Made by a program: the position numbers and the translations under genes. A stretch of 64,000 nt of DNA from Megaleporinus macrocephalus (lineage: Eukaryota > Chordata > Actinopteri > Characiformes > Anostomidae): positions 15,716,024 to 15,780,023 of the forward strand of contig CM038716.1 of the NCBI GenBank assembly GCA_021613375.1. Reading direction: 5' to 3'. Below the pieces are notes generated by a model. It did no database searches. It saw only the letters and a program-made list of their open reading frames with translations, and was not told the origin of the DNA. Positions 1-13,205 of this stretch are shown here, piece after piece. How positions within the stretch are numbered: position 1 is the first letter of the stretch; each line of letters starts with the position of its first letter.

Positions 1-999
1 TGGTTAAAGCAGATTATCTAAAACTAAAAGCTAAAAACGTTTTGTTGAAGTTGAGATCAAAAGCAGTTAGCTAGTACAGGTTATATTAGATACTGAATAG
101 TATGATGAACAAGCTTATGACACAGAGGTTCATTTTATTTTACTGTCTGTGGCTTTTTTGACATGTTGCTTCTGTGTGATCATCTCAGTGTCTCACTATA
201 AATCCTGTAAACCAGCCAATCAGAGCAAAGCATATCAAATTATTCATGAACTCAGCAAAAAAAACAGCTCTTTTTATTCTAGATATAAATCATGGGGTTA
301 TAAAAGGGTGTGCAAAATCACATCTAGGCATATATTACCCCAATTGTCGCATACCATCTATGTAGAAATCAGATAACAATTTAAAATACGGAATAGATAA
401 ATGCATTCTAGGGCACCTTCAACTATTTCCAAAGCTCTGCTTGAGGAAGTCCATTTACCATCCAAAAGTCTGGCTGATCAGACCTTCAGTGGTGGAATTA
501 ACCAGACATGCAAGGAGAAAGTGCACTGAGAAATCAGGGACCAGAGTTGTGTTCTCCTAACTGTATTCTTCCTTACAACTTAGAAAACAATAAACCCTCC
601 TTCACTTTTCACTGTACATGTTTATTACTAGTATTCATTCTGATGCCATACTGTTATTACAGGTGAAAACAGAATCACACAATGCTGGTAAATAACTTTC
701 AGACTTTTTGACCAGAAGCGGGGCTCTGTTTTTATAGTTTTTAAGTTTTGAGCAGGATATGATTGCAGGCTGAAGTTAAAGACAAAAAGTAGACAAACGT
801 TACATCTGAGAGTCAAATGACTAGAAATAGAGCCGTTTTTATATTGAACAATCAAATCTAATATAACAAACTTTACTTGCATCAGCTCTTTTACTCACTG
901 TATACAATCTAAATGAAGAAAATAAGAAAAACAATAAAATAAAAAGTAGTAAATAAATACAGGTACTTGCCCTTTGTTGAACGTTATTACTTCATTCGT
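1..999. other. Non-coding flank, no gene recognised
   Basis: This AT-rich stretch has only short open frames without recognisable domains or convincing splice context. It may be intron of a gene lying to the left whose promoter would be the patch at about 1000-1390, but no coding exon could be supported. Confidence 0.4.
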
Positions 1000-1390
1000 T
1001 AAGCACTCCTGTGCTCAGCAGGGCAGGTAAACCGCTTACTGTCCTGAGATCTAAGGAGAAGAGAGGAGAGGAGAGAGGGAGCAGCGCGAGAAGGGAGGAG
1101 TAAAGCGTGAAGGCTGGAGGAGTTGATGTTTTTTCCCACCAGTACTCCGATAAGCCCCACCCCCTCGTCAGGATTGGCTAGTGGTCCCTTTTCACAAGCC
1201 GCTCTCCGCCTAATATTTGCATATTGTGCTCTGATTGGTTAGTATTAACTGACCTCCCGCGCTGGGATTGGCTAGCAGTTCTTCTCGCTGCTCGGTCAGT
1301 CCTCCTTGTCCCGTAAAGCAGCGAGCGTGGTCACGTGACCAAGTGTATTGGGGCGCTCATGACAACTGATCACGTGAGCAACATGAATTA
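1000..1390. promoter_or_regulatory. Promoter-like patch with CCAAT boxes, octamer and E-boxes
   Basis: The patch is much richer in G+C and CpG than its surroundings. It has three ATTGG boxes (reverse CCAAT) near 1173, 1234 and 1266, an octamer-like ATTTGCATA near 1215, and two CACGTG E-boxes near 1332 and 1370, the first set in the symmetric GTCACGTGAC. A purine-rich tract (GAGAG repeats, 1050-1100) borders it. On the minus strand a good splice donor (GTAAGC) lies near 1033-1038, so a non-coding first exon of a minus-strand gene continuing off the left edge is plausible. No transcript start can be fixed from sequence alone. Confidence 0.45.
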
Positions 1391-2214
1391 TGATGTATTA
1401 TAATAGTCTAAACCATGAAAGAGCTTATAAAACAAGTTATAAATACATTATTGATTAATTATTTTTTATATAAGCTTAATGTTGTGTCAGTGTTTTAATT
1501 CTTAGGTAGAAGGATTCTCACCTCATGCCTAGCAATTTGCTTTAAAGAGAAAACTACATCTGTATCTCTGTTGCCATACTTACTAGATAGCAAAAAAAAG
1601 AAAGAAAAGAAAATAAGTGTTGCCCATCACTAATCAGTTATTTTCTACATGAAAAACACAGTAGACATGATCCATTCTTAAAATTTTCTGAAACTGGGAT
1701 TCTGTAATCGGTGTCATGCCCATATAAAGAATTCTTGGTCTCAGCAGATTTCTCTATGGGAAAGTAATAGTATTTTTGAAAACTGGTGCTTTGTTGAAGT
1801 TGATAAGTTAAGACAAATTATCTTATATCAGAGCACAGCTGCGATCTAACAGTGACAACCTTGCCAAAATTCCCTACATATACCCCACGCGAGCTTAGTC
1901 GAATACTGTAGTTTAGTAGCTTGGACAGTAGTAGCCCACGTTTAAAGAACTGGTGGCGATATATTATATTGTTGAAGCTTAATAGGCTCTTTACTTTTTC
2001 CAGCAACATCATTTCAGTATATAGGAGATTTGGCTTGTTTGTAGCATAGATGTAGCATCATTCATATTTTAACCACTAAATAACCTCATAATTCAGTCAA
2101 ATTTAGTGGCGCTCAGAAAGAAAACATACACAAAACAAAACATATCAGGGTCAGGATAATGTCGCTGTACAAAGAAAAATATGTATCTCCAATTTTATCA
2201 CTTTTTATTTTTTT

Positions 2215-2425
2215 TATGCCCTTTGATCGTGACAGCTGCCATTTACATTGTATAGCAATTCATGATGAGTGAACCAATAGAAATGCTTTAAAATAGCTTG
2301 GAAAAAAATCTGGATCCATTGACTTACATTAAAAGTAAAGACTGTTTTTGCCCTCCCCTGTAAAGTTGCCAATTTGGAGATGCTTGTTTTTCATTGGACA
2401 GCAACGATATATTAGTTTACAGGAT
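2215..2425. repeat. Dispersed repeat, family A
   Basis: A copy of a moderately repeated sequence seen again at 61225-61435, and in more diverged form at 42318-42500 and 10755-10890. Shared landmarks include AAATAGCTTGGAAAAAA, ACATTAAAAGTAAAG, a [16 protein letters not shown] segment and a closing TTTTATTGGACAGC-like motif. No coding capacity; a non-autonomous DNA transposon is likely but not shown. Confidence 0.6.
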
Positions 2426-3954
2426 GTATAAGCAGCTATTTTTGATGTATGTGTAGCTGCACACTCAGGACTCTTTCTCTCTGTCCCTCTTGTGCAGATT
2501 CATCAATGGAAGGCATTGACATACATTTGCCTTCAGGTAGCATATCTATCTGCTGTTAGTCATTTTTTGTAATGCTCATATTGCGGACGGAGTCTCTAAC
2601 AAATCATTGTTTGTTGCACTGTGCTATTGACATGCTGACCAACCTCAGATGTTCTAGATGAGTTCTAGATGAGTGTTTCTGTGTGCTTTGAAAAATCACA
2701 ACATCCACATGGTCCAACTAATAAGCTTGACTTTAACGCTTCAGGCAAATCTTTAATTCTGTCACATCTAGTGATTTAAAAAACACCAGTGTATTTCAAA
2801 CGTATTGTGAAGCTCCTGCCATGTGCAGCGGTACAATCGCAATATGGTATTTTGTTCACAGCATGCCACGTTACTCCCTGGTGTATGTGGGTAATTAATC
2901 CTGAGGGTAATTAAACTAATTTCAGACTGCTGAGCTGTAGCATGGTAAGAGCTTGTTTGTTTGTTTTTCCCTTGTTCAGCATTGCTTTAGATCTCATTTG
3001 GCAGACCCCCCTACTCTGCTGTAGGTCTAGCCACTGAATATATATATATATCTCATAGAGATGCTTTTTACTGCTGTCCCACTCTACTGTAACACACTTC
3101 AGACATTACATCAAGCCTTCTACATGAAAAACAGACAAAAAGGTTTATTTATGTGGCCCAGAAATTGTAGGAGCGTCTTTAAAAAATTGGCAAAGCCATG
3201 TATACTGTCGTTCCCAGTTGGGAATGAATCCCTTGAGGTAAATTAAAAGACGTTATGAGGACAAGAAAGTGCAGACGTGCATACAGGCCGTTTTAATCCA
3301 GAAGCTATTGTGCTTTCTCTAAATTAGAAACATTTGTTCGAACGCAGCCCTTGCAGAAGTTTTGCCCAGGGACTTACTTCAAGCACAGAATGAGCAAAAA
3401 GAGCATCAACAAGTTTCAGAACAGGCCTGAATCCAGACTCCTGGGTGAAAAAAGTGCATACAAAAGCTGGATTATTATGAGAATTCAAATCAGCTCTTGG
3501 CTTTATAGATAGTTATACGTGGCACCAGATTAAACATATCTGTACTGCCAATAGAGCATTATAGCCTGAAGTCTTTTTTAACACTGCATGTGCCTTCGGT
3601 GAAGACAGGTCAGGTGTGAAAACTGTGCACACCATTTCTTTTGACAGTAAGCAGCCCATGCATCTATATTCTAAACTGATTTTAGTGCACTGCAATCTAC
3701 CTTTTGAGAAATGCCTAAGCCTTGAACTGTCGATCAGTGTCATAACCATAATCCACAATGTAAAGCATTTAAAATGTTGAAAGTAATTTGCTTGTTTTTG
3801 GACTATTGCTATGCTATAACAGTAACATAGGCTAAAGGTTAAAATATAAAAGAAATTTGAATGTATTTACATTCTGTATAGTTAAATGGTTTAGATGTAA
3901 ACAAATGTAGTTGAGGAAATGATGCACTACAAAAAACATCACTGCTTTATTTAA

Positions 3955-4290
3955 ATGATGCTGATGGGAAACAGGGGTTGGGATGTCTACAACACAAATA
4001 TAGCCATTTATGTACTACCCAAAATTACCAGTGCAGACCTATACGTTTCTTCTCAGTTTATAAATCTCATTTGTGCATTTAAAAAAAGTTTTAGGCCAAA
4101 ACCTTATTCCAAAACTATCAGACTGCATGTTGTGTATTGTCTGTCTAATTGGAAGGTTTTTAGAGGTATCACACTCATCAGACGTCTTGTTCCTATCACC
4201 TATGAGTTCCAACAAAAGCCTGCACTATGAGCCCCAGCACCCCACTGTGGGTCATTATGCTACTGCTATTGGTAACCCATTAAAGGTTCA
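3955..4290. repeat. Dispersed repeat, family B (diverged)
   Basis: Shares phrases such as GTTTTAGGCCAAAA and a GGGATGTCTACAACA segment with copies at about 52060-52270 and 53640-53960. The copies are diverged and ends are approximate. No open frame of note. Confidence 0.45.
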
Positions 4291-7200
4291 ATATGGCTTC
4301 ACATGATGGGCAATAAACAAAATATTCTTCATAGCATTCAAGATAAAGTAAGACTGTCTCCCAGTAGTCGGTTTTGACAGTGACTAAAGCTGTAGGCTTT
4401 TTGATGGTCTCCATTTCCTGCTCCGATAGAATCTGCAGGTCAGATCTAAAAGTCAGGGGTCCCAGAGTGGGTTCAGCTGCTGGTCGGCTCTGACGCAACA
4501 CAACAGCGCATTGCACGAGACCCTTCGCTGGTCAGCCAAAACCCCTCCCTGCAGAATAATGGCATGCCGTAAATCCCACAAAAAGCCATTGTAGATTTGC
4601 CTGTGTGAACACGCTTGGGGCACAGAACCCTCAATTGGAGAAACTATGGAAGACAACTGACCAGAAGCTGAGTGACTTCACTAAGAGGAATTCTGGGAAT
4701 CTGTGGGACGCGAGCATGTGGTTCACATTAGGCCTGGGGTTCTCTTCTTGCGGAGCTTCACACACAAAGCTGAGACACTGCATGCCTGGAGGATGCCACA
4801 CTGGCCAGAGGTGGAAAATTAAGGCTGTAAATCTGTTTTTTGGCTCGCTATCAGCACCCACAGCCATTGCACAGCCGTGACTCGGTGTTAAAGCACAATG
4901 TCCTTTCCCTTTCCACTATTCGGATGATTTCAGAGAGTTCCTTGTGTGAACGGGAACTGATTATCCATACATTCAGTTAATACGCTTATGTAGGACCAAT
5001 TATATTGGCTCCACCATAAAGATTACTCTGATGTATGTCTCTCAAACCAAATAATGTTTACTCAGCCCACTATCCATGCCCTTTAAACGATGCCTTTAAA
5101 CGATCTAAGCTCTGCCTACTAATGCAACCAAGTCACAACTGGGTAATTTACTACAAATTTAGTTGAACATCCTGCATATTTTTTATTCCCATTTGTATAT
5201 TTAAAATTTTTAAGAGCTCTAACTTCCCCGAGACACTAAATCCTGAAGTTATATTAGCATTTTAAACATTTTGAACAGACTATTAAATTTCCATTTGTCT
5301 GTGATTTGCTGATTATATAAGATGTTAATACATACAGAGGGACTTTTGGGGTCATTATTTGGCACCATATTAAAAATAAATACCCACAGCTTACAGCCAT
5401 GTTTAAACTAAATTCAGCATTAAGCAGATTAAGCTTGTTAATTATACGCAGCATCCAAACAAGCGCTAGTTTATTGTGAGAGTTCATTTTTTACGGTTAA
5501 ACTGCATGAACACAATTAGTTGGGAAGTTCTGTGGTGTGAGACCAGCACAGATGGTCACCAGCAAAACCAGCAGATGCTGTGTTTGGTGCTGGTAAACCA
5601 ACACTAGATCAACATAACCATCAAAGACCCTTTTTTTCCTCAGCAGGGTAGAACATTCTGAACTCTCAGTTGTCATAAACATGTCATTATGCTTTGTTCA
5701 TGACCAAGTGGGAAAAATTCATTTGAACAGCCCTGGAGCTCGTAATTCCCACTCGGAAAGTCTGAGATTCCTAAGAGCTCTGATTTCTCTGATAGCATCT
5801 ATAGAACAAGAGCAACTAGCGTGTTTTAAACTCAATAGAAAAACTGAATAGCTGTTATTTGTGTAACGTTCATAAAAACATTGGGATACATAGATCGGCA
5901 TAATGTTAATCCTGGTCAAGACCTTTGATGAAACAAAACAACTTTGTGTTCATTAACTTTATATTTATGGTGAATGACCTACATTCCTGTATAAAACAAA
6001 TACAAGTACCAACCAAACAGCAGCCAATACTTTGACCTCAAACAGTTAAATACACATGATTGTTTGAGGTAGGAAGTCAGAGATCCAAACTGGAAAATTC
6101 CAAAAATTCCCAGTTGTCATAAGGATATTAGACAAGTTGTACATTAAAAAAAAAAGACTAAAATATGACATTTGAGCCCACATTTTTTAATGTGTTATCC
6201 TTTTTTTCTGTACACACTTTGTTAGGATAGATCTGAGATAATTTTCTCCTCATATAACTGAGATAACTTTAGCATGGTGGCGAATTAGTGATTGTTTTAA
6301 TTAGTTCCAACATGGTCCAGCTGAAAATGGGAATTTAACAATAAATAGTGATTTTTTTTAAAAAGCACAATTTCTTAGTAGCCTCAAAATTTGTCAAAGC
6401 TTGTCCAACCTAGTGACAGTTGCCATGCCAAAGTGCATGTGTGGGGCGGAGGATGGGCGGGTCAATACATTTTACTTTAGTTTTAATTCAGGATCACAAC
6501 GCCACTGATGATGCAGAAGCTGTGAGTATGATAAGTCTGTGGGTGGAAGGATGTCGTAAAAGCGTCGGCCTTTGACAAACAGGCTCAGGATCCCTAAACG
6601 GATTCAGAAATAGTACATTTCTGGGAATCTGTCCGATATTTGCCTGCAAGGCATCCTCCAAGTTTCCTCTCAGTGCCAATCTCGCCATGTACAAGCAAAA
6701 ACAGAGCACATGGCACCGGATGCGGGTACAATGCAAAAACATAGGCAAAAATAGAGCAACACAATGAATCCAGTCTCTTGACACATCACATCAGAGTGTC
6801 AGATATCAGTGTAAGAGGGGACTCAGTCCCTGAAGCTGTGGGTGAAGGCCCACAGTAGTAAGGTAATGAAAGAGGGGCTGGGAAAAGCCACAGCTCAGCG
6901 GGAAAAGAAACAAACACCGCTCATGGTCCATTTAAAGCAGATAGCTCCCAGAAGGCCAAGGAGGAAGGCGGGTCCGTAGAGAGAGTGTGTGTGTTGTGGG
7001 AAAAGAGGGGACTCCGTTTAAAACGTCTCCAGTGAGCAGCTCTTTTGCCACATTATACAGCAGGCAATACAGGCCTTTCTGTATGTAAAACTATGCAGAC
7101 TGAACTGCTTGTTTCAGCATGTATTTTAATAAGCAGCACATGATCAAATAGAGAAGTTTCTGGCAAAAGTGAAAACCCATATTCAAAAATGCAGCCATTT

Positions 7201-8424
7201 AAAAAGAGGAAAAATGAAATCTTGCTTTAAACGCTGAACTTTTGGAAACACAGTCTTCTTTCTGTGTTATTTTTATCCTCTTTCAACCATAACATTAAAA
7301 TTACATAACAAACCGTTTTCATCTGTTTTCTTCTATTTGCTCATGTCAGCTTGCATCCGAAAAAGGAAAAAGAGAACAGTGTGTGAGGGGAAAGGAAGGC
7401 CTTGCTCAGTGAGGGAGTTTTTCTTTTTTTCTTTTTATAACCAAAGGAAGCCACGGTTTTGTTTTCAACTCTCCTGCACAGACACTAAGTCTCTGTTCCA
7501 CTGCCTGCTGCAGAAAGGAGTCTTCCCAGGAACAAAAATGAGCACAGGGTGGAATTCCTAAAAGAAGGAGGAGGTGGGGGCAGGAAACTGGATGTGGAGG
7601 TCTGAGGGAGGCTCAAAGCTCAGATCACATGGGAATTGCAAACAGGACGGTTAAAGACATTTGGCAAGATGCACCAGGCTCTGGCTTTGCAGGCACATAA
7701 TACCTAGCCTTAAATTCAAGTCCAAGTTGTTGGAGCCATTATTCTTTGGAGACTCTTTTCAACTAAACCAGGCCTACAGTGGCAACCACGTGAGATTGAC
7801 TGAGCAGATTTGGTGTTATTTGATGGTGAGCCAAAAACTGCTATATATGTGGGAATGTAACAGATATGTATGCAGGGAGGGGAGCGGAGGGAGCCCAGCA
7901 CAGTTTGGCGATACGCCAACTAAACCTGAATTACCTTTTGAATCAGATGTTTAAGCAGGAAATTCAACTGTGCATGAATCCGCCCTCCAGGATTATTCCA
8001 CACTCCCACACAGTGATCCCACAAGCAAATGTTTATCCTGAGTCTCATGCAGCTTTTATAGTGGTCAGAATTACAGCAGCGGGTCTAAAGAGGTACACAA
8101 ATAGGACAACGGTCAACTGTACAAGAAGACACACAGGAAGCATGTTGCAAATATGCTAACTTTGTGGGTCATAACCAAATTGTGCATCACAACATTTCTT
8201 GCAACTTCTAGAGACAGATATCTGAAAGTGTGACAATAACATTCTTAGAGTGCCAACCCTGTTAACCTCCCCATTTCTCCTAACGAGTATCCCTGGCAAA
8301 CCTTCAGGGCAGTTCTATTATGCTATTGGCTCAAGTGTAGTTTATTAGAGAGTGAACACAAGTTTCAACGTTGGCAGAACTTGCCCAAAAATCTCATGAA
8401 AGAAGGTTGAAAAGATTGTAAACA

Positions 8425-8563
8425 AACCTGTCGCAGTGCTGAGAATGATCCACCGGTCAAATAATGGGGTGGGGGTCCTGACCACTGATGAACAGAGTGA
8501 AAGTGGATTAATGATCTATACAGAGAAACAGATGGACTACAGTCTGTAATTGTAGAACTACTG
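8425..8563. repeat. Dispersed repeat, family C (partial)
   Basis: Carries GGGGGTCCTGACCACTGATG, then a stretch ending in ATACAGAGAAACAGATG and an AGAACTAC tail. The same order of blocks occurs in a longer copy at 38085-38400. It ends against the Tc1 remnant that follows. Confidence 0.55.
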
Positions 8564-9427
8564 TTGTGGCCAAAAGTTTTGAGAATAACACAAACTTTGG
8601 TTTTTACTAAGTTTGCTGCCTCAGGTTTGTAGAACCTTTTGTCAGATGTGTATATGGTGTAATGAAGCACAATTATAAGCATTCAATACTTGTTAACTAT
8701 TTATTGACATATACATCCAGTTTAAGCAAAGACTTCATATTTACAGGGTTGACTCTTCTTCTTTAAGACTTCTGCAACTCACCTCATCAAGCTAGATATC
8801 AGCTTCTGGGCAAAACCTTGAATGATGGCAACCCATTCTGGCCTAATCAGTGCTTGGAGTTGATCACAGTTTCTAGATTTTTTTGAGGATTGACCACAGG
8901 TTCTCAATTTAGATCTGGGGAGTTTCCTGGCCATGGTTTTGTTCATTGAGAGTTATCAGTCTAAAGGGGGCTTCATCAGAGAAAATAACTTTACCCCAGT
9001 CCTCTGCAGTCCAATCCCTGTACTTCCTGCAGAACATCAGTCCGTCCTTGATGTTCTTCTTGGAGAGAAGTGGCTTCTTTGCTGCCCTTCTTAAGCCCTC
9101 CTCCAAAAGCCTTCGTCTTACTGTGCGTTCAGCTGCACTCACACCTTCCCTCTGCCATTCCTGAGCAAGCGCTGCACTGGAAGTGACAATCTCGTAGCTG
9201 CATCCTCTTTAGTAGACAGTCCTGACGCTTACTTGACTTTCTTGATTGCCCTGAAGGCTTCTTCACTGCAACTAAACCACTCTCCTTGAAGTTCTTGATG
9301 ATTTGATAAGTGGTTGATTGGAGTGTTATCTTACAAGCTTATCTGTCCTCGCCTTTAAAACCCTTTTGATACAATGCAGTGATGACTGCACCTATTTCCT
9401 TGGAGGTAACCATGGTTAACAGAAGAA
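8564..9427 (-). mobile_element. Tc1-type DNA transposon remnant (transposase pseudogene)
   Basis: The left edge GTGGCCAAAAGTTTTGAGAA is typical of a fish Tc1 inverted-repeat end. On the minus strand a start codon at 9413 opens with MVTSKE, and further in an uninterrupted 77-residue stretch (9142-8909) reads as the Tc1 transposase core: an RTVRRRLLEEGLRRAAKKPLLSKK-like part, then WTAEDWGKVIFSDE, which includes the first catalytic Asp region. The rest is broken by stops and frameshifts (for example soon after KGEDR near 9360). The 3' half of the catalytic domain and the right-hand inverted repeat are missing. It is dead as an element. Confidence 0.88.
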
Positions 9428-10345
9428 ACGGTGAACGACTTTGATGTGTGGTGTGAGCTGAACCATCTGCAGCTTAACGTGACAAAGACAAAGGAGCTGG
9501 TTGTGGACCTGAGGAGGGACAAAACGCAGGTGACCCGTCTCCATCAGAGGGGTCAGTGTGGACACTGTGGAGGACTATAAATATCTGGGCGTGCACATTG
9601 ACAATAAACTGGACTGGGCTAAGAACACTGACGCCCTCTACAAGAAGGGCCAAAGTCGTCTCTATTTTCTAAGGTGTCTGAGGTCCTTCAACATCTGCAG
9701 GACTATGCTGAGGTCTGTAGTTGCCAGTGCCATCCTATACGCTGTTGCATGCTGGGGCAGCAGGCTGAGGGTGGCAGATGCCAACAGACTTAATAAACTG
9801 ATCCGCAGAGCCAGTGATGTTGTGGGTGTGGAGCTGGACTCGCTGACGGCAGTGTCTGAGAGGAGGACGCTGTCTAAGCTGCAGGCCATCATGGAGAATG
9901 TCTCCCACCCTCTTTATCACACAGTGATGAGACGCAGGAGCACATTCAAGACTCATTCAGCCAAAATAAAACACAGAACACCACAGGAGGTCATTCCTAC
10001 CAGTGACTATCAGACTTTATAACTCCTCCCTTAACATACGACACCTTTCACATGTACAGTGATACCAGTAGATCAATAATTTAATTGTGTGCAACAACTT
10101 CTTACTTCTAAACCCTTCTTGCTTTATACAGTGTATCTGTACTTATTATAGCCACAGTCACTTTATATTTTATTCTTCTATTGTATTATAATACTTCATA
10201 TATGTGTACGTATTGCAAATTTCTTTTTTTGTTTTGTTGTAAATTATTATTAGAGTGTTTATTCTTCTACATAACCGGCTGCTACTGTAATAACTGTAAT
10301 AATTTCCCCCGGGATCAATAAAGTATTTCTGAGTCTGATTCTGAA
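9428..10345 (+). mobile_element. 5'-truncated L2-like LINE (reverse transcriptase C-terminus and 3' tail)
   Basis: Plus-strand frames read as the C-terminal part of a non-LTR retrotransposon polyprotein: a LNVTKTKELVVDLRRDK block at about 9475-9525, then in another frame YKYLGVHIDNKLDW, a SRLYFLRCLRSF block, a SAILYAVACWGS block and NKLIRRASDVVGVELDS (9558-10022). The frame change near 9540 marks it as a pseudogene. Downstream the non-coding tail ends in CCCGGGATCAATAAAGTAT followed by CTGAGTCTGATTCTGA, typical of fish L2-class 3' ends. It abuts the Tc1 remnant directly. Assignment to L2 rather than another CR1-clade family is from memory. Confidence 0.85.
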
Positions 10346-13205
10346 AACTTTAAGGCACCACGACCCTTTTAGAGTAACCAGTCTGCTCTTCTCTTCAGCA
10401 TAACAGAGTCAAGATTTGTCAAAAACGTTAGCTACGAAGTTTGAATGGCTTAGCTGAGGACCAGTGTGCACTGACTGACATACCATTTCTCCGCTGTGCC
10501 CTTGCTTGATCTTGTGAGCAGCCACATGTGTAACATAGATGTGAGAGAAACTTGACAAGGCTATGTTTCAAAAAAATCCTGACACGGGACACTGTAGAGA
10601 CCAGGGGTGACTTGTTCATTAATAACCAGAGGTGGAGAGGGCAGCCTACACCGAGACACAAGACAAAATATTACTAATGGAATTAAATAAGACTCGAGTA
10701 GAAGCATTTCTCCTTTTGGTGGAATCTAGAACTTCAGTAGAACATTAGTGCAGAAATGCCCCCAAAATCAATTAAAATAAAACCTCTTTTTATGAACTTG
10801 CACTGAAAGTAAAGAATGCTTTGGCTCTCTGTCCTGTAAATTTACAATTTTGGTTGTTTTTCTTCCGACAGTGATGAAACTAAATAAAATTACCACTTGA
10901 AAATTAGGATTTTCTCTCAAAGCTATTACATGTTTTAGTCTATTAAACCCACCTCTGTTAACAGTGTGGCTCTGCTACACAGCTAGAGCCGACAAAGCTA
11001 ACTAATGTAGTTAGAGACAGAAGGTTGTCCTCTGCTGCAGGGAAAAGAAGCAAAAGGCAGGTTGATTCCCAAGTAGTACCAGTGTAAGTAGAGACACCTC
11101 TGAATGACCCATTTCAACTGTAAGAAGATCAAGAATGCTATATATACTCTAGCCTCCCCCCCATATAATGTTGCCTTAAGAGGATTACAGATAAAAATAA
11201 ACAACATTGAATTCTTGCGAAGGCTCTCCTCGTTAAATCGGTAACGAAGTGACAAGGCTGTGACATGCAGAGGCAGCCTGATTCGTAGAAAGGCTTTACG
11301 CGCTAGACAATTACAGTGGTGAATTTTTAAACAAAGGAAAACTAAAATAACCACAACACTGCTTTCGCACATTTAGCTGCTATTTTATTCCAGACCAGCT
11401 CCCCCTGCTAAAAGCTATTTCTGCCTCATAAAAATCTGGTGGTGCCATATTTAAGACTTGGGTAGTGGGTGGAGAAAGTCTTTGAATGCATGACTGTTTA
11501 CGATCTATAAAATGTAAATTGAAAAACCTTCTGTTCTTATTACTTGTGTTTACAAAGAAAGGCAACAAAACGTTCTTGCAGGTGAATTGAAACCAACAGT
11601 CTGATCTATCTAAGGCTCCAAGCATCCATTGGCAGGTCTTGTGCACTGAAACCAGCAATTAACATCCATCCATCTGAACACTCTTCTCTTAGCTTCAAGT
11701 GATTTTTGGGGGAATTTTCATTTGACAGTGAAACGAGTTTAAATGCAGACTAATGCTGGGATTTTTCTGTGACAGACATGGAGTCATGACTTATTCATAA
11801 TGTAGGAGGGTGTGTTCACGACTGGGAACAGCGGAAATGACTCAAGAGGGTTCAGAAACAATGAGGGACAGTATGTCATATGAGCGACAGCTATGACACG
11901 CTTGGTGAACACATTTGGCCAATTTCCAGACCTGCACCACGTTCAATCTGGTATTGCCTTTATTAAATACTTCACAACCTTACCTACACTGAATGGTTAC
12001 AAAATGTTACCTCTTGTCGAATATGGACACTTTTTCAATATACAAAGCAGTCTCTTGCCAGGGCAAACCCAAACAGAACACAAACAAAAGAAAAAAGCTG
12101 ATTCTCTTATGCAGTCCTCATGAAAAAGCACATGTTTCAGGGCAAGATGGAAACAACTGGTTTCTTTTGCTCAGAGACAAAAGCATTACATAATCTTCCG
12201 TGCCCCTTTCGCTGCCACACATCTCGAGTCCATTTACAACGCATGTGGGAAAATATATACTTATATACTGTACATGTATGTATACATAATGATTTGATTC
12301 TACTGCCACATGACAAAGAAAAAAAGAGAAGCTTTCTCATCAGTATAAAAAAATAAATTAAAACAATTTCACATGTGACAAACACTTAACAGATGTAGGT
12401 ATCAGTTATGGAGTTTTGTTACTCGGCGTGGGAGTCTGAGAGAGCCCCAAGCATAAGGAAGGTGCCCATAAACAGACATTAAAAAAAGCAAAGGAGAAAA
12501 GTGAAACAAGGGTCTAAACTAGTCTAAATGAGTGCAGACAGTGGGGGAGAGCTAAAAGAGAGCTAAAAGAATTTAAATTGTCGACAGGGGACGAGATACA
12601 GGAACACAAGGCTGCTAACATTGTCCAATTAAAGCAAGGGAGCAACAGTACATATTCACATGGGTATGTCCTGGTGCAGAACTGACCGTATGAGGGGAAA
12701 GGTTCCCTGACCTGTCCGTGCCCTCTGCTCTGAGATAAGACTACACCGTTTGGGGTCTGTCAGAGCAAAGGAGCTGATAGAACAGACAGGCAGCTTACAA
12801 AGGCAGGTTGTGTGGGTTATCCTTCTGACTAAATGGTCTCAATCAGAGCCTAAAGACAGTAGACGGCAGGCTAACGAAAATATGTCTCCTTTCAAAAGCC
12901 CAAATTCATTCTCTTACTTTAAGAAGGATTTTAAATGAATACATCTTAAATGTTTTCTCATTTGGTTTTAAAATAGACATATATTTATATTTTTTACCTT
13001 CTTTTCTAGCCATATAATCTTGGTATATTCCCTCCCAACCGAAACCCTGGTTCATAGAAATTTGTATCTCAATACTGTGACGCAATACGTGACATGGTAG
13101 GGGGGGGTGGGGGCTCTCCTTGCGCACAGGGCAACACTGAAGCCGAATGTTCCTGAAAGTCTGAAAGTTCCACGCTGGCCCGGCGGCAGGGCTGTGGGTC
13201 AGAGA
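10346..13205. other. Intergenic DNA and probable zc3h4 3' UTR
   Basis: No gene recognised. The part next to 13205 must hold the zc3h4 3' UTR (minus strand). Minus-strand AATAAA signals occur at 11959-11964 and near 11386-11391, but none close to the stop codon is obvious, so the UTR end is uncertain. A degraded family A repeat lies at about 10755-10890. Confidence 0.4.

Larger units (their letters stand above)
1391..8424. other. Intergenic DNA with dispersed-repeat fragments
   Basis: No gene could be supported over 7 kb. Open frames are short and lack domain signatures. Recognisable content is limited to the repeat copies listed separately (2215-2425, 3955-4290) and short A/T tracts. Confidence 0.5.

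Noticed and set aside
4280..4516. Minus-strand frame with DLQILSEQEMETIKKPTALV
   Set aside because: Looks protein-like by eye, but no family was recognised, there is no supporting splice site or start context, and it is short.
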